Part shown: positions 27,491-34,841 of the stretch, one piece after another
Layout: each line of letters opens with the position of its first letter
Position numbering within the stretch: position 1 is the stretch's first letter
Origin: Acidithiobacillus ferridurans
Lineage (GTDB): Bacteria > Pseudomonadota > Gammaproteobacteria > Acidithiobacillales > Acidithiobacillaceae
NCBI RefSeq assembly: GCF_003966655.1
Contig: NZ_AP018795.1
Location: forward strand, 620,001-684,000
Direction of reading: 5' to 3'
DNA length: 64,000 nt
Translations under genes and position numbers: made by a program
Notes under the pieces: model-generated
Told to the model about the DNA's origin: nothing
The model's input: only the letters and a program-made list of their open reading frames with translations
Database searches by the model: none

Positions 27491-28923
27491 TGACTGTATC
27501 CGGGACCGTTGTCGGGCTGATCATATTCCGAGCCCGGCAGCAATACCGCCTTGCCCAGATTGAAGCGGGAATGGGCAAAGGCCGCTCCCGGCAGTGGCGG
27601 GAGTTTGGCTCCGGCGGCGATGGGGCGCACCAGACGCGGGGTGACGATGATGGCGAGCTCCATGTCCTGCTTGGAATACTGGATGGAGCGGAAGAAGGCG
27701 CCCAGTATGGGCAGATCCCCCAGGATCGGCACTTTGCTGATGTTCTGCTGCATCTGGCGGTCCACCAGACCGCCGATAACCAGACTCTCGCCATTGCCGA
27801 GGGTGACGGTGGTGTCGGCCTGACGGACCAGCAGGGCGGGCACCGAATAGCCGTTGAGGGTGATGGCGTTGGTATAGTCGAGAGAACTGACCGACGGCGC
27901 CACGTGCAGGGCGATCCGGTGGGCGCTGAGGATGGTGGGGGTCAGATCGAGCTGCACGCCGTATTTTTTGTACTGGATGGTGATGGTGGGGGTGCCGACC
28001 CCGCTGCTCTGGGGTACGGGGATCGGGATTTCGCCACCGGCGAGGAAGCTCGCCTGCTGGCCGTTCATCGCCACCAGCGTCGGTTCCGCCAGCACCCGGA
28101 GGATATTATTGCCCTCCAGCAGGCTGAGGTAGCTGCTCAGGCCGCTGTTGCCGACCCCGCCCACCAGATTGAAGGCCTGGGTGAAGGGCGCCACGCCGGT
28201 GAGCGCCAGCGCCCCTGGTCCGCCGCTCGCGAGGGATACCGGATAATTGGCCGAGGTCAGGGTGGAGGGGCCGAAGGTGCCCAGGCTGAACCCGCCGGTG
28301 CTGGAGAAAATGTTGATGCCGACATTCTTCAACTGCGCCTTGCTGAACTCCACCACCTTGACGCCGACCTGCACCTCGTCATCCACCGGGATCACCGACT
28401 GGTCGATGACCTTGCCGGTTTTGCCGGCGGCCAGCGCCGCCGCTTCCAGGGCCGCTTCATGTTTCACCTGGTCCGCCACCGCGCCGGACAGGGTGACGGC
28501 GTCGCCCTGGGCGCGCACTGTCGGCATGCCCGGCGCCGGGGCCGCCAGCGGCGCCGCGGGCACCGGCACGCTGACCTGAAGCTGCCAGACCTTCGGCGTC
28601 TTGTGGCCGAGGTTCCAGACCAGCAGGCTGGTGGTGCCGGTACTGAGGCCGGTGATCAGAAACTGGCGGCCGCCGGAGCGCGGCAGCGGCGCCACCGATG
28701 CCGTTTTCGGGTTGCCGACGGCCACCCGGTAGGCCGGCTCGGTGAAACTCAGGGTCTGCTGGGTGCCCACCGGGATATTCAGCGCGCGATACCCGCCGCT
28801 CTGGTGCGCCGCCCAGGATGGATGGGCGCCGCCCTCCGTCGCCGGCCCTTCCGCCCAGGCGCCCTGGGAGCCCAGCGCCGCCAGGGTCACCACCGCCAAA
28901 CTGCTCATCATCCATTTGCGCAT
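27487..28923 (-). CDS. rcpA: Tad outer-membrane secretin RcpA/CpaC
   Basis: A 478-residue protein with a signal peptide (~1-24), a pilus-assembly N-domain (IPVGTQQTLSF...VAVGNPKTASV), a BON-like segment (GDAVTLSGAVADQVKHEAAL) and the secretin core (ILRVLAEPTLVAMNGQQASFLAGGEIPIPVPQ, and VPILGDLPILGAFF near the end). It forms the outer-membrane pore of the Tad pilus. It lies 13 bases after rcpC and overlaps tadZ by ATGA. Confidence 0.93.
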   Translation of the reverse strand: MRKWMMSSLAVVTLAALGSQGAWAEGPATEGGAHPSWAAHQSGGYRALNIPVGTQQTLSFTEPAYRVAVGNPKTASVAPLPRSGGRQFLITGLSTGTTSLLVWNLGHKTPKVWQLQVSVPVPAAPLAAPAPGMPTVRAQGDAVTLSGAVADQVKHEAALEAAALAAGKTGKVIDQSVIPVDDEVQVGVKVVEFSKAQLKNVGINIFSSTGGFSLGTFGPSTLTSANYPVSLASGGPGALALTGVAPFTQAFNLVGGVGNSGLSSYLSLLEGNNILRVLAEPTLVAMNGQQASFLAGGEIPIPVPQSSGVGTPTITIQYKKYGVQLDLTPTILSAHRIALHVAPSVSSLDYTNAITLNGYSVPALLVRQADTTVTLGNGESLVIGGLVDRQMQQNISKVPILGDLPILGAFFRSIQYSKQDMELAIIVTPRLVRPIAAGAKLPPLPGAAFAHSRFNLGKAVLLPGSEYDQPDNGPGYSQ

Positions 28924-28936
28924 CGTTCAGGCCTCT

Positions 28937-29908
28937 TCAGTAGGGTACCGCTGTTTTTTGTCCACCCTGATAGATCTCCATCATGGGCGGCGGAGGCAAC
29001 GGATGCATCGCGCGCTCGGCCGCCTTGCTCTTGCCCGCCAGACCCGGCAGGGTCAGACCGGCATAGGCCCGGTTCTCCGGCTTTACCAGTGCCGCCTTGC
29101 GTTGCGCGACGGGTAGTTCCGCGGGCGGCAACGCCGGCGACGGGGTCGGGAAGGCCCCGGTATCGGGCAAGGCATGGTCTTTGGGATTGCGCAGCGCGAG
29201 CAGGAGATGGCCCTGACCGCTGGCCAGCGCCAGCGTCGCGGCAGAGGCGACGGGCACTTGCAGCACCACGGTGCTGGGCGGCTCGCGGGGCGGCTGGTTG
29301 CTGGAGCCCGCCGAACCGGCCGCTGGACCGAAGGCCGACGGCTCGCCCTCGGCGACATGGCGCAGCACCGTCTGCGGCCCCACCGCCAGCACCCGCAGAT
29401 CGGCCAGCAGCAGGCGGCTCTGGGTCGGCCAGCCGCCGTGCATAGTCATCTGGTCACCGGCCAGGGTGGTGAAGACATCGACGAAATCGCCGGGCTGCAG
29501 ATGGTCGCCCACGGCGATGGCCTTGTTGACGTCGATGGCCATAGCCACATCTCCTTCGGGCACCTGGGTAGCCAGACCGGACAACAGGTTGCTGGACATC
29601 ACCGGGGCGCCCATGCCGATGTTCACCTGCGGCACCTTGCCGACGACGTGCACGGCCTCATGGAAGGCGCCGGCGGGAAATTCGGGGTAATGCAGGACCT
29701 TGACCCCGTCCGGCGGGATGGGGAACCCCGCCGACAGGGTTTTGGCCGCCACCACCACGGCCACCCCCGCCGCCGGCTGCTGTGGCGCTGCGGCGCTGGT
29801 TTTGCTCTGCACCACCGGACTGGGTTGGCTGACCATGTAGGCGGACACCCCCAAGGCGATGGCCAGCAAGACCAGTATCGCGATCACGATCTTCGCGGTA
29901 TTTCCCAT
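28937..29908 (-). CDS. rcpC: Tad pilus assembly protein RcpC/CpaB
   Basis: A 323-residue protein with an N-terminal membrane anchor (~6-26), a SAF domain (VAVVVAAKTLSAGFPI...VLHYPEFPAGAF) and a C-terminal CpaB/RcpC domain (DVAMAIDVNKAIAVGDHLQPGDFVDVFTT). This periplasmic protein assists the secretin. The Pro-rich tail (~240-323) is longer than usual. It follows tadE with a ~108-base gap. Confidence 0.88.
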   Translation of the reverse strand: MGNTAKIVIAILVLLAIALGVSAYMVSQPSPVVQSKTSAAAPQQPAAGVAVVVAAKTLSAGFPIPPDGVKVLHYPEFPAGAFHEAVHVVGKVPQVNIGMGAPVMSSNLLSGLATQVPEGDVAMAIDVNKAIAVGDHLQPGDFVDVFTTLAGDQMTMHGGWPTQSRLLLADLRVLAVGPQTVLRHVAEGEPSAFGPAAGSAGSSNQPPREPPSTVVLQVPVASAATLALASGQGHLLLALRNPKDHALPDTGAFPTPSPALPPAELPVAQRKAALVKPENRAYAGLTLPGLAGKSKAAERAMHPLPPPPMMEIYQGGQKTAVPY

Positions 29909-30016
29909 GCTACGTTTCCTCCCCGTGGTAGCCTCGCCTGGGCGGGCACCCGTCTGTGTTCTGAATGGCCTGATGGCCGACGTGATGAATCATTGCTGGA
30001 CCGAAATCCGACCGCC

Positions 30017-30526
30017 TCAACCCCCCGGCAACAAATTGCCCGGATCCACCTGCATGGTCGCTTTGCCCACCAGTTGCGTGGGCGCGAACAGGCCGAAGCC
30101 CGGAAAAGGCGGAATCAGCGGATGCTGCGCGTAGGGATAACTGATCTGCACATGAAAGCAGATCAGGTTGGCGTTATAGGTGCAGGGCGCGGAAGTCGCC
30201 GTGAGATAAGCCGCCGGATCGTAGGCAGGGGTGAAGTTCTGCAACCACTGTACGGTCTGGGTCGCCATGGTCGTCGCCGCCGTGATTCGCGCAGCCGTGG
30301 CGCCTGCTGCGGTGGTGGCGGGCTGGTAACGCAGGGCCGCCCGCGCGCCGTTTTCAGCCGCCAGGGTCAGGGTGTTCTGGGCGGCGAAAATGAAGCCGAA
30401 GGTAAGGATGCCCCAGAGCATGGCGAAAAAGAGCAGGAAGACGATGGCGAACTCGATGGCCGCCTGACCCCGCTCCGCCGACTGGTCACGGGTCCGTGTC
30501 ATGACGCAGGTCATGGCCGCCGTCAT
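30017..30526 (-). CDS. tadE: TadE-like pseudopilin
   Basis: A 169-residue protein with a type IV prepilin-like N-terminus: AERGQAAIEFAIVFLLFFAMLW (residues ~18-39), containing the E-F-A motif of the TadE family that is processed by TadV. One disulfide may form in the C-domain (CTYNANLIC). ATG at 30526 overlaps the tadV stop as ATGA, which fixes the start. Confidence 0.85.
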   Translation of the reverse strand: MTAAMTCVMTRTRDQSAERGQAAIEFAIVFLLFFAMLWGILTFGFIFAAQNTLTLAAENGARAALRYQPATTAAGATAARITAATTMATQTVQWLQNFTPAYDPAAYLTATSAPCTYNANLICFHVQISYPYAQHPLIPPFPGFGLFAPTQLVGKATMQVDPGNLLPGG

Positions 30527-30981
30527 GACAGGGGCCAATGCAGGGCCAGCCGCCAGTGACCGAGCACCACCAGCGCGCAGCCCAGACCCAGACCCACGCC
30601 ATAGGGGTACTGCCGCTGCACCCTGCCCGTGAACAGGCGGTCGCGGGCCACCAGCGCCAGGGTGATGACCCCCGCCGCGAGATAGACCGGGAACAGCACA
30701 TCCACCCCGCCGAGGGCGCCCATAGCCATGAAAAACTTGACGTCGCCCGCCGCCACCAGGCGCCAGACATAGGCGGGCAGCAGGGCGAGAAAAGCGGCTG
30801 CGACCCCCAGCAGGGCGGCGCTCCACGGCGCGCCCAGGAGGCAGCGCCCCGTCAGCGGCAGCACCGCCAGCCCCAGCGCCAGGGCGCTCAAAGTCAGGCC
30901 GTTGGGCAGGCGCCGGCGACGATAGTCGCCCTGCGCCCCCCACACCGCCCACAGGGCCACCCCGATTTCCTCCCATCCCAC
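30523..30981 (-). CDS. tadV: Prepilin peptidase TadV/CpaA
   Basis: A 152-residue A24-family aspartyl peptidase, starting after GGAGGAG. The first catalytic Asp lies in GDYRRRRLPN (~19-28), the second in AAGDVKFFMAMG (~78-89), where the family has G-x-G-D. It is hydrophobic throughout with about five membrane helices. It cleaves the leaders of Flp and TadE/TadG-type pilins. It follows flp across a strong terminator-like hairpin. Confidence 0.87.
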   Translation of the reverse strand: MGWEEIGVALWAVWGAQGDYRRRRLPNGLTLSALALGLAVLPLTGRCLLGAPWSAALLGVAAAFLALLPAYVWRLVAAGDVKFFMAMGALGGVDVLFPVYLAAGVITLALVARDRLFTGRVQRQYPYGVGLGLGCALVVLGHWRLALHWPLS

Positions 30982-31006
30982 ATCTCCTCCTGTTTGTTCT
31001 TATTCT

Positions 31007-31055
31007 GAAAAATCCCCTGCGGACTACCGCCCCCATGCGGGGGAAGGGATTTTTC
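31007..31055 (-). terminator. Terminator/attenuator after flp
   Basis: A perfect 10-bp repeat GAAAAATCCC / GGGATTTTTC encloses a second GC-rich hairpin (CCCC-ATGC-GGGG type). Read on the minus strand it ends in a T-run. It lies between flp and tadV and would let the abundant pilin be made in excess of the assembly genes. Confidence 0.75.
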
Positions 31056-31103
31056 ACAATGCCGCTGAACGGTGAGGCGCTCTCGCGCCTCACTAACAAC
31101 TAC

Positions 31104-31277
31104 TTACGGTAATTTAGAAGCAATTAAGTTAAAGACCGCATTTAATTTCGTACCCAGGGTCGTTACCGCTCCAATAATCACCACTGCAATCAAACCGGCA
31201 ATCAGGCCGTACTCGATGGCGGTGACCCCTTCTTCCTCCCGCACGAAGCGGGCTACAGCGTGCTGCAACATCTTCAT
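31104..31277 (-). CDS. flp: Flp/Fap major pilin
   Basis: A 57-residue pilin starting MKMLQHAVARFVREEEG, with AAGGAGAA 8 bases before the ATG. The cleavage region EEEG/VTAIEYGLIAGLIAVV has the Flp signature (Gly at -1, Glu at +5, Tyr at +6) and a single long hydrophobic helix. It is processed by TadV and polymerised into the Tad pilus. It is the first gene of the locus and directly follows the best sigma-54 promoter in the window. Confidence 0.93.
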   Translation of the reverse strand: MKMLQHAVARFVREEEGVTAIEYGLIAGLIAVVIIGAVTTLGTKLNAVFNLIASKLP

Positions 31278-31361
31278 CGCTCGTTCTCCTTCATAATCCA
31301 CCCAAGAAAATATCCGTTCCCAACGGCAGAGTCCCATCCGCCCGACCGGCAGCCGACAACT

Positions 31362-31377
31362 TGCAAACTGCGTGCCA
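31362..31377 (-). promoter_or_regulatory. Sigma-54 promoter (-24/-12) of flp and the Tad operon
   Basis: On the minus strand TGGCAC-GCAGT-TTGCA is a perfect match to the RpoN consensus TGGCAC-N5-TTGCA. The start would be near 31350, about 73 bases before the flp ATG. Confidence 0.85.
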
Positions 31378-32106
31378 AACCCATTCCTACCGACCGGCCT
31401 TTACTTGATGGGGGCATCAAGGAAACCTTGCCATCGGGTACACGCACCTTAACATGATAATATTATGAGAGGAAGTGTATTTGTATATAAACATATGCTT
31501 CTATTATGAAGTGTCCAATTCCATATCTGGTCCAGAAACAGCGTGGAATATTTTGCGACGCCCGTTACACGCTGTTACAGACAACGAAACCAACCATACT
31601 AGCCTGCCGCAAGGCGCGGGGCCGGGAGTTGTGCCGGATGGCGGCCTCGGGAATCGCCCGAGGCCGCCATCCGGCCAAGCAGCCACGATATCCAACCTGC
31701 CTGAAAGCAGGCGGCAACATTGCGGTGATACCGCATTGCGTTTCCTGGGTGGACGACGCACCCAGAGCTACGCACGAGTCGTGCCACCCCGGAATCACCA
31801 GAATAGGCGCATACAAAACAAAGCGATGGGCATATCCAAAGATGCTGAAGGTTACCAACGCCGTATCCATCAACCCCAATGGGTAACCAACATTGACCCG
31901 TTGCCCGCCTTACCGCCGGGATATTCCGCCGGCGCGGGGGATGCGCTCCTCCGGGCGCGGGAAGAACTGCGTAACGCCATTTCCCGTGATGTCACCAAAG
32001 TCATCTTCATATAACAGATTATTCTCATGTACCAAACTTGGTCGCGACCCGCTTATCCGGACATTATCAACACGATAGAAAGGAATGATGAATCCCCAAA
32101 AAGAAC
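31378..32106. other. 730-base gap with no convincing gene; strong hairpin inside
   Basis: The left part (31455-31515) is AT-rich. Short frames exist on both strands but none has a ribosome-binding site, a recognisable motif or codon use like its neighbours. The region holds a perfect 19-bp inverted repeat at 31633-31675 (separate entry) and an imperfect GGTTACC/GGTAACC pair near 31851-31890. It may be decayed mobile DNA or regulatory DNA upstream of the two divergent sigma-54 promoters. Confidence 0.5.
31633..31675. repeat. Perfect 19-bp inverted repeat
   Basis: Left arm GCCGGATGGCGGCCTCGGG, 5-base loop AATCG, then the exact reverse complement. There is no T-run on either side, so it is not a standard terminator. 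It could be an operator, a structured RNA or a transposon end. Confidence 0.8.
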
Positions 32107-32122
32107 TGGCATGCAATATGCT
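32107..32122 (+). promoter_or_regulatory. Sigma-54 promoter (-24/-12) for the second glycine-rich pair
   Basis: TGGCAT-GCAAT-ATGCT has GG (32108-32109) and GC (32120-32121) at the required 10-base separation. It differs from the consensus at two weaker positions. The start would be near 32133, ~60 bases before the ATG at 32194. Its similarity to the site at 10326, including the TGGCAT half, supports it. Confidence 0.65.
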
Positions 32123-32193
32123 GCCCGCTGCTGTCCCTGCGCGGCAGGGGCGCGAGCAGGACACGTAACCTACTGACTATGGAGAAATGATCA

Positions 32194-32703
32194 ATGTCAA
32201 TTTTGAACCTTGGTAGCCTGTTGAGTGGTTTGTTGGGCGGCGGCAGCGCGGCGGCCTCCGGTACCGGCGGCCTGTTGTCCGGACTCCTGGGCGACGTGGG
32301 CGGAGCGGCTTCCAGCGTCAGCGGCATTCTGTCCGGCGTCGCCTCCACGGCGACCTCCACCCTGGGCGCGGTGGAAGGCGTGGCGGGCGGTCTGGTGAGC
32401 ACCCTGGGCAGCGCCGTCAGCGGCGTCACCACCGATGCGGAAAGCCTCCTAAACAATGTGACGGCCAATGTGGGCAGCACCGTGGCCACCGCCACCTTTG
32501 CCGCCGGCGCGCTGATGGGCGGCACCGAAGGCCTGCTCAGCAACGTGGTGGGCAACGCCGGCAACGCCTTGGCGGCGGTCAGCTCCACGGTGCCCAGCCT
32601 GCTTTCCGGCACGGTGGGCGCCCTGGCACCGGTCACCGGCGCGGTCACCGGTCTGGCGGGCGGCAGCACCGGGCTGCTGAGTGGCCTGTTGGGCAGTCTG
32701 TAA
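32194..32703 (+). CDS. Small Gly/Ala/Ser-rich protein with glycine zippers (pair 2, first)
   Basis: A 169-residue low-complexity protein without Cys, Trp or a Sec signal. It repeats the LLSGLLG motif at residues ~9-15, ~27-33 and ~160-166. GxxxG pairs occur at 26/30 and 44/48, and a zipper at 58/62/66. The C-terminus TGLLSGLLGSL shares TGLLSGLL with the protein at 10435. It has the same promoter type and pairing as the 10.4 kb genes. Candidate exported glycine-zipper protein; bactericidal or structural role unproven. Confidence 0.75.
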   Translation: MSILNLGSLLSGLLGGGSAAASGTGGLLSGLLGDVGGAASSVSGILSGVASTATSTLGAVEGVAGGLVSTLGSAVSGVTTDAESLLNNVTANVGSTVATATFAAGALMGGTEGLLSNVVGNAGNALAAVSSTVPSLLSGTVGALAPVTGAVTGLAGGSTGLLSGLLGSL

Positions 32704-32712
32704 GCAGGAAGA

Positions 32713-32745
32713 CGGCACGGGGGGCCATGCCGGCCCCTCGTGCCG
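32713..32745 (+). terminator. Intergenic stem-loop between pair-2 genes
   Basis: CGGCACGGGGGGCC pairs with GGCCCCTCGTGCCG (one G-U) around a 5-base loop, without a T-run. It parallels the hairpin between the pair-1 genes and probably tunes the ratio of the two products. Confidence 0.5.
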
Positions 32746-32793
32746 GGCCGTTTCCGGGTGTAAGCAAAGGAAAACCATCTCGAGGAGAATGAC

Positions 32794-33237
32794 ATGAGTG
32801 GATCAACAGGGATATTCGCCAATGTTCAGGGCACCGTCGGCGGCTTGCTGGCGGATCTGGTCAACACGGTGGGCAGCCTGCTGGGCGGGGTTACCGGCCA
32901 GGGCAACGGCGCGCAGGTCCAGGTAGACAACTTGGCTTCCGTCTCCATCAATACGCCGGGAGGCAGCGCCAGCATCGCCCAGGTGAGCGCCACCACGAGC
33001 AACGGCAGTGCCGGCGGGGCCCTGGCCGCGGACGTGCAGGGCCTGCTCGGCAGTCTCGCCGGCGGGGTGGTGAATGACCTCGGCAGCCTCCTGGGCGGAC
33101 TGGGCGGCGGTCAGGGTTCGGGCTTCGCCCTGTCGCTGGGCGGTCTTATGTCCATCGGCATCAACCAGACACCGGCACAGGCATCCTTGCTGTCCCTCGG
33201 CATCAACACCTCGTCCACTGGCGCAGGCGGCCTGTAG
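32794..33237 (+). CDS. Small Gly/Ala/Leu-rich protein (pair 2, second)
   Basis: A 147-residue protein starting ATG after a CGAGGAGAA stretch. It is Gly-rich with motifs VGSLLGGVTG (~26-35), LLGSLAGGVVNDLGSLLGGLGGG (~88-110 region) and C-terminus STGAGGL. It has no Cys or Trp and no Sec signal. It follows its partner by 90 bases with a hairpin between. I read this as the second member of a paired unit like 11126-11593. The function is unknown. Confidence 0.7.
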   Translation: MSGSTGIFANVQGTVGGLLADLVNTVGSLLGGVTGQGNGAQVQVDNLASVSINTPGGSASIAQVSATTSNGSAGGALAADVQGLLGSLAGGVVNDLGSLLGGLGGGQGSGFALSLGGLMSIGINQTPAQASLLSLGINTSSTGAGGL

Positions 33238-33360
33238 ACCCTCCGCGGGCGCTCACGGCCCGCAGAGACCACTTTCGGCAGACCAGTGGCGGCGCGCCGG
33301 TTGCCGTGATCGGCCCCCTTTTGCGCCCGTTGGGCCAGCAACCTTCGTTCCACCGCCTTC

Positions 33361-33681
33361 TCAGTGCCCCATCAGCACCAGCGCCATCGCCAGCAAGGCA
33401 CCACTCACGGCAAGGGCGATCCTCCCCGGGCGCAACGACGGGTGTTCGTCTCCGCAAACGTAGTTCTGCGCCGATTTCCCGACAAATATCATGGGGCTGG
33501 ACCAGCGTGCCTGTTTCCAGACCTGCCACCAGAACACTCCCGTCCATCCCAGCAATCCATTTAGTAACAGAAGCCTGCGCCAATACGCATGACGGCAGCC
33601 GTTTTTCCAGGCGCGGACGGACGGGAGGAAATACATCAGGGTGACCACGCAGATGAATGCCATGGGAATACCCCGGTACAT
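33361..33681 (-). CDS. Small membrane protein resembling superinfection-immunity family
   Basis: A 106-residue protein with two or three membrane segments (~5-20, ~36-50, ~88-105). YFLPSVRAW...LLLLNGLLGWTGVFWWQVWKQ resembles the Imm_superinfect pattern Y-F-L-P ... L-N-x-x-x-G-W-T-x-x-x-W-x-x-x-x-x-W, a family first noted in phage T4 immunity protein but widespread in bacteria. It lies 16 bases after the 33697-34011 gene and faces the second glycine-rich pair. As a small membrane protein beside candidate secreted toxins it is an immunity candidate, by inference only. Confidence 0.6.
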   Translation of the reverse strand: MYRGIPMAFICVVTLMYFLPSVRAWKNGCRHAYWRRLLLLNGLLGWTGVFWWQVWKQARWSSPMIFVGKSAQNYVCGDEHPSLRPGRIALAVSGALLAMALVLMGH

Positions 33682-33696
33682 GCGCCCGCCTTGCGC

Positions 33697-34011
33697 TTAT
33701 GAGAGAGCGCCGAGCGTGGAACGTGGCCATTCCGGGAACGGGATGCCGGGCCGGGCGGCCTCTGGTCCGGTGAGATCCTGTGCCAGCTTGCTCAAGCGCG
33801 CTTCCAGAAAAATCAGCGAGAATATCCACTCGTCCAGTTCGGCGGGTTCGCCGCTGGCCTGATGAAAGCGCAACTCCGCGGCCAGATGCCCCAGCTCCCT
33901 CTGTACCAGACGAAGCTCCTTGAGCAGGGGCGGTGAATCCGGCGCGGCGCCGACTGGCGCGGCACTCCGGCGATTCGAGCTTTCTGCCAACTGGTCCGGC
34001 GCTGTATGCAC
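33697..34011 (-). CDS. Hypothetical helical protein
   Basis: A 104-residue protein from a GTG preceded by GGGAG. The centre (~28-80: LLKELRLVQRELGHLAAELRF, then EWIFSLIFLEARLSKLAQDL) is amphipathic helix, possibly a two-helix coiled coil. No family recognised. It appears to form a two-gene unit with the small membrane protein at 33361-33681. Confidence 0.5.
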   Translation of the reverse strand: MHTAPDQLAESSNRRSAAPVGAAPDSPPLLKELRLVQRELGHLAAELRFHQASGEPAELDEWIFSLIFLEARLSKLAQDLTGPEAARPGIPFPEWPRSTLGALS

Positions 34012-34308
34012 GACGATGCTCTCCCGAATGTACGCGATACGCTGTACCGGCCATATGCAATTTTTGCGCTAAACCGGGCGGGTGGCCAACTGCCGGTATT
34101 TACTGGATTACCCGCGGGTCCGATTTTCGCAACGGGGAAAAGGATGTTACGGAACGCAACAAAACGTTACCGCATGGCATTGATATACTGAGGTTCCCTG
34201 CAGTTCACCGGGTTTGACAGATCGCCCAGCCTGCCCCAGAGTAACCGCCGCTTACGGAACCGTCCGGGCGTTCGTCGGCCCCCTTGGGGAGGACGGTGCA
34301 AGGATCTT

Positions 34309-34812
34309 TTGAACAGACCATGGGGGTATTGGATCGTGCCGGCAATCCGTCCTGCAGAAGCAAACTATGTGAACATGCCGCCCGCGTACCGCCCCCGATT
34401 CTTTGCGGGGCTGGTGGCCTACCAGACGACGCAGTTGCAGCAGGCGATGGGATATTCCCAGGATGTGGCGCACGATCTGGCTTACCGTCAAATTCAGGGC
34501 ATCCAGCAGGACGACGCGGGCCTGCCCCACCGCCATCTGGTCGCGGCGAAGTGGAAAAAGAACATCATCGGCGGCGCGTGGTATGTGGCGGTGCCCGAGC
34601 GGGCATCCTCCCTGCTGTGGATCATGATCGAGGACGCGCACCAGGGGCAGGGCCACGGCCGCAGACTGCTGGCGCACGTGGCGGAGCAGGCGCGGGCGGC
34701 GGGGGCCACCGGCCTAGTGCTGCACGTATTCACCGCGAACACCGTGGCCGTCACCCTGTACCAGAAGCTGGGGTTTTCCGACATCGGGAAGGAAATGTTC
34801 CTCCCCTGGTGA
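34309..34812 (+). CDS. GNAT-family N-acetyltransferase
   Basis: A 167-residue protein. The GNAT acetyl-CoA loop appears as Q-G-Q-G-H-G-R-R-L-L (~113-122), followed by the typical end LVLHVFTANTVAVTLYQKLGF. The substrate is unknown. The start is uncertain: TTG at 34309 has AAGGA nearby, while ATG at 34375 (MPPAYRPRFF) is a cleaner codon with a weak site. The 248 bases upstream (34061-34308) show no gene. Confidence 0.8.
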   Translation: MNRPWGYWIVPAIRPAEANYVNMPPAYRPRFFAGLVAYQTTQLQQAMGYSQDVAHDLAYRQIQGIQQDDAGLPHRHLVAAKWKKNIIGGAWYVAVPERASSLLWIMIEDAHQGQGHGRRLLAHVAEQARAAGATGLVLHVFTANTVAVTLYQKLGFSDIGKEMFLPW

Positions 34813-34841
34813 GAAAGGCCGGGCTTGCAAATCCGGCTTTC
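34813..34841. terminator. Imperfect convergent terminator hairpin
   Basis: GAAAGGCCGG and CCGGCTTTC form an imperfect stem at the junction of the convergent acetyltransferase and sulfotransferase genes. Confidence 0.4.

Noticed and set aside
26362-29445. A 1027-codon open frame on the plus strand across the Tad genes
   Set aside because: It lies antisense to tadZ, rcpA and rcpC, whose domains, ATGA overlaps and ribosome sites are clear. Its composition (Arg/Gly/Ala/His) is that of a GC-rich shadow frame.
31475-32014. Overlapping short frames on both strands in the flp to pair-2 gap
   Set aside because: No ribosome site, mutual overlap in several frames, no recognised family; the hairpin and AT-rich stretch suggest non-coding DNA.
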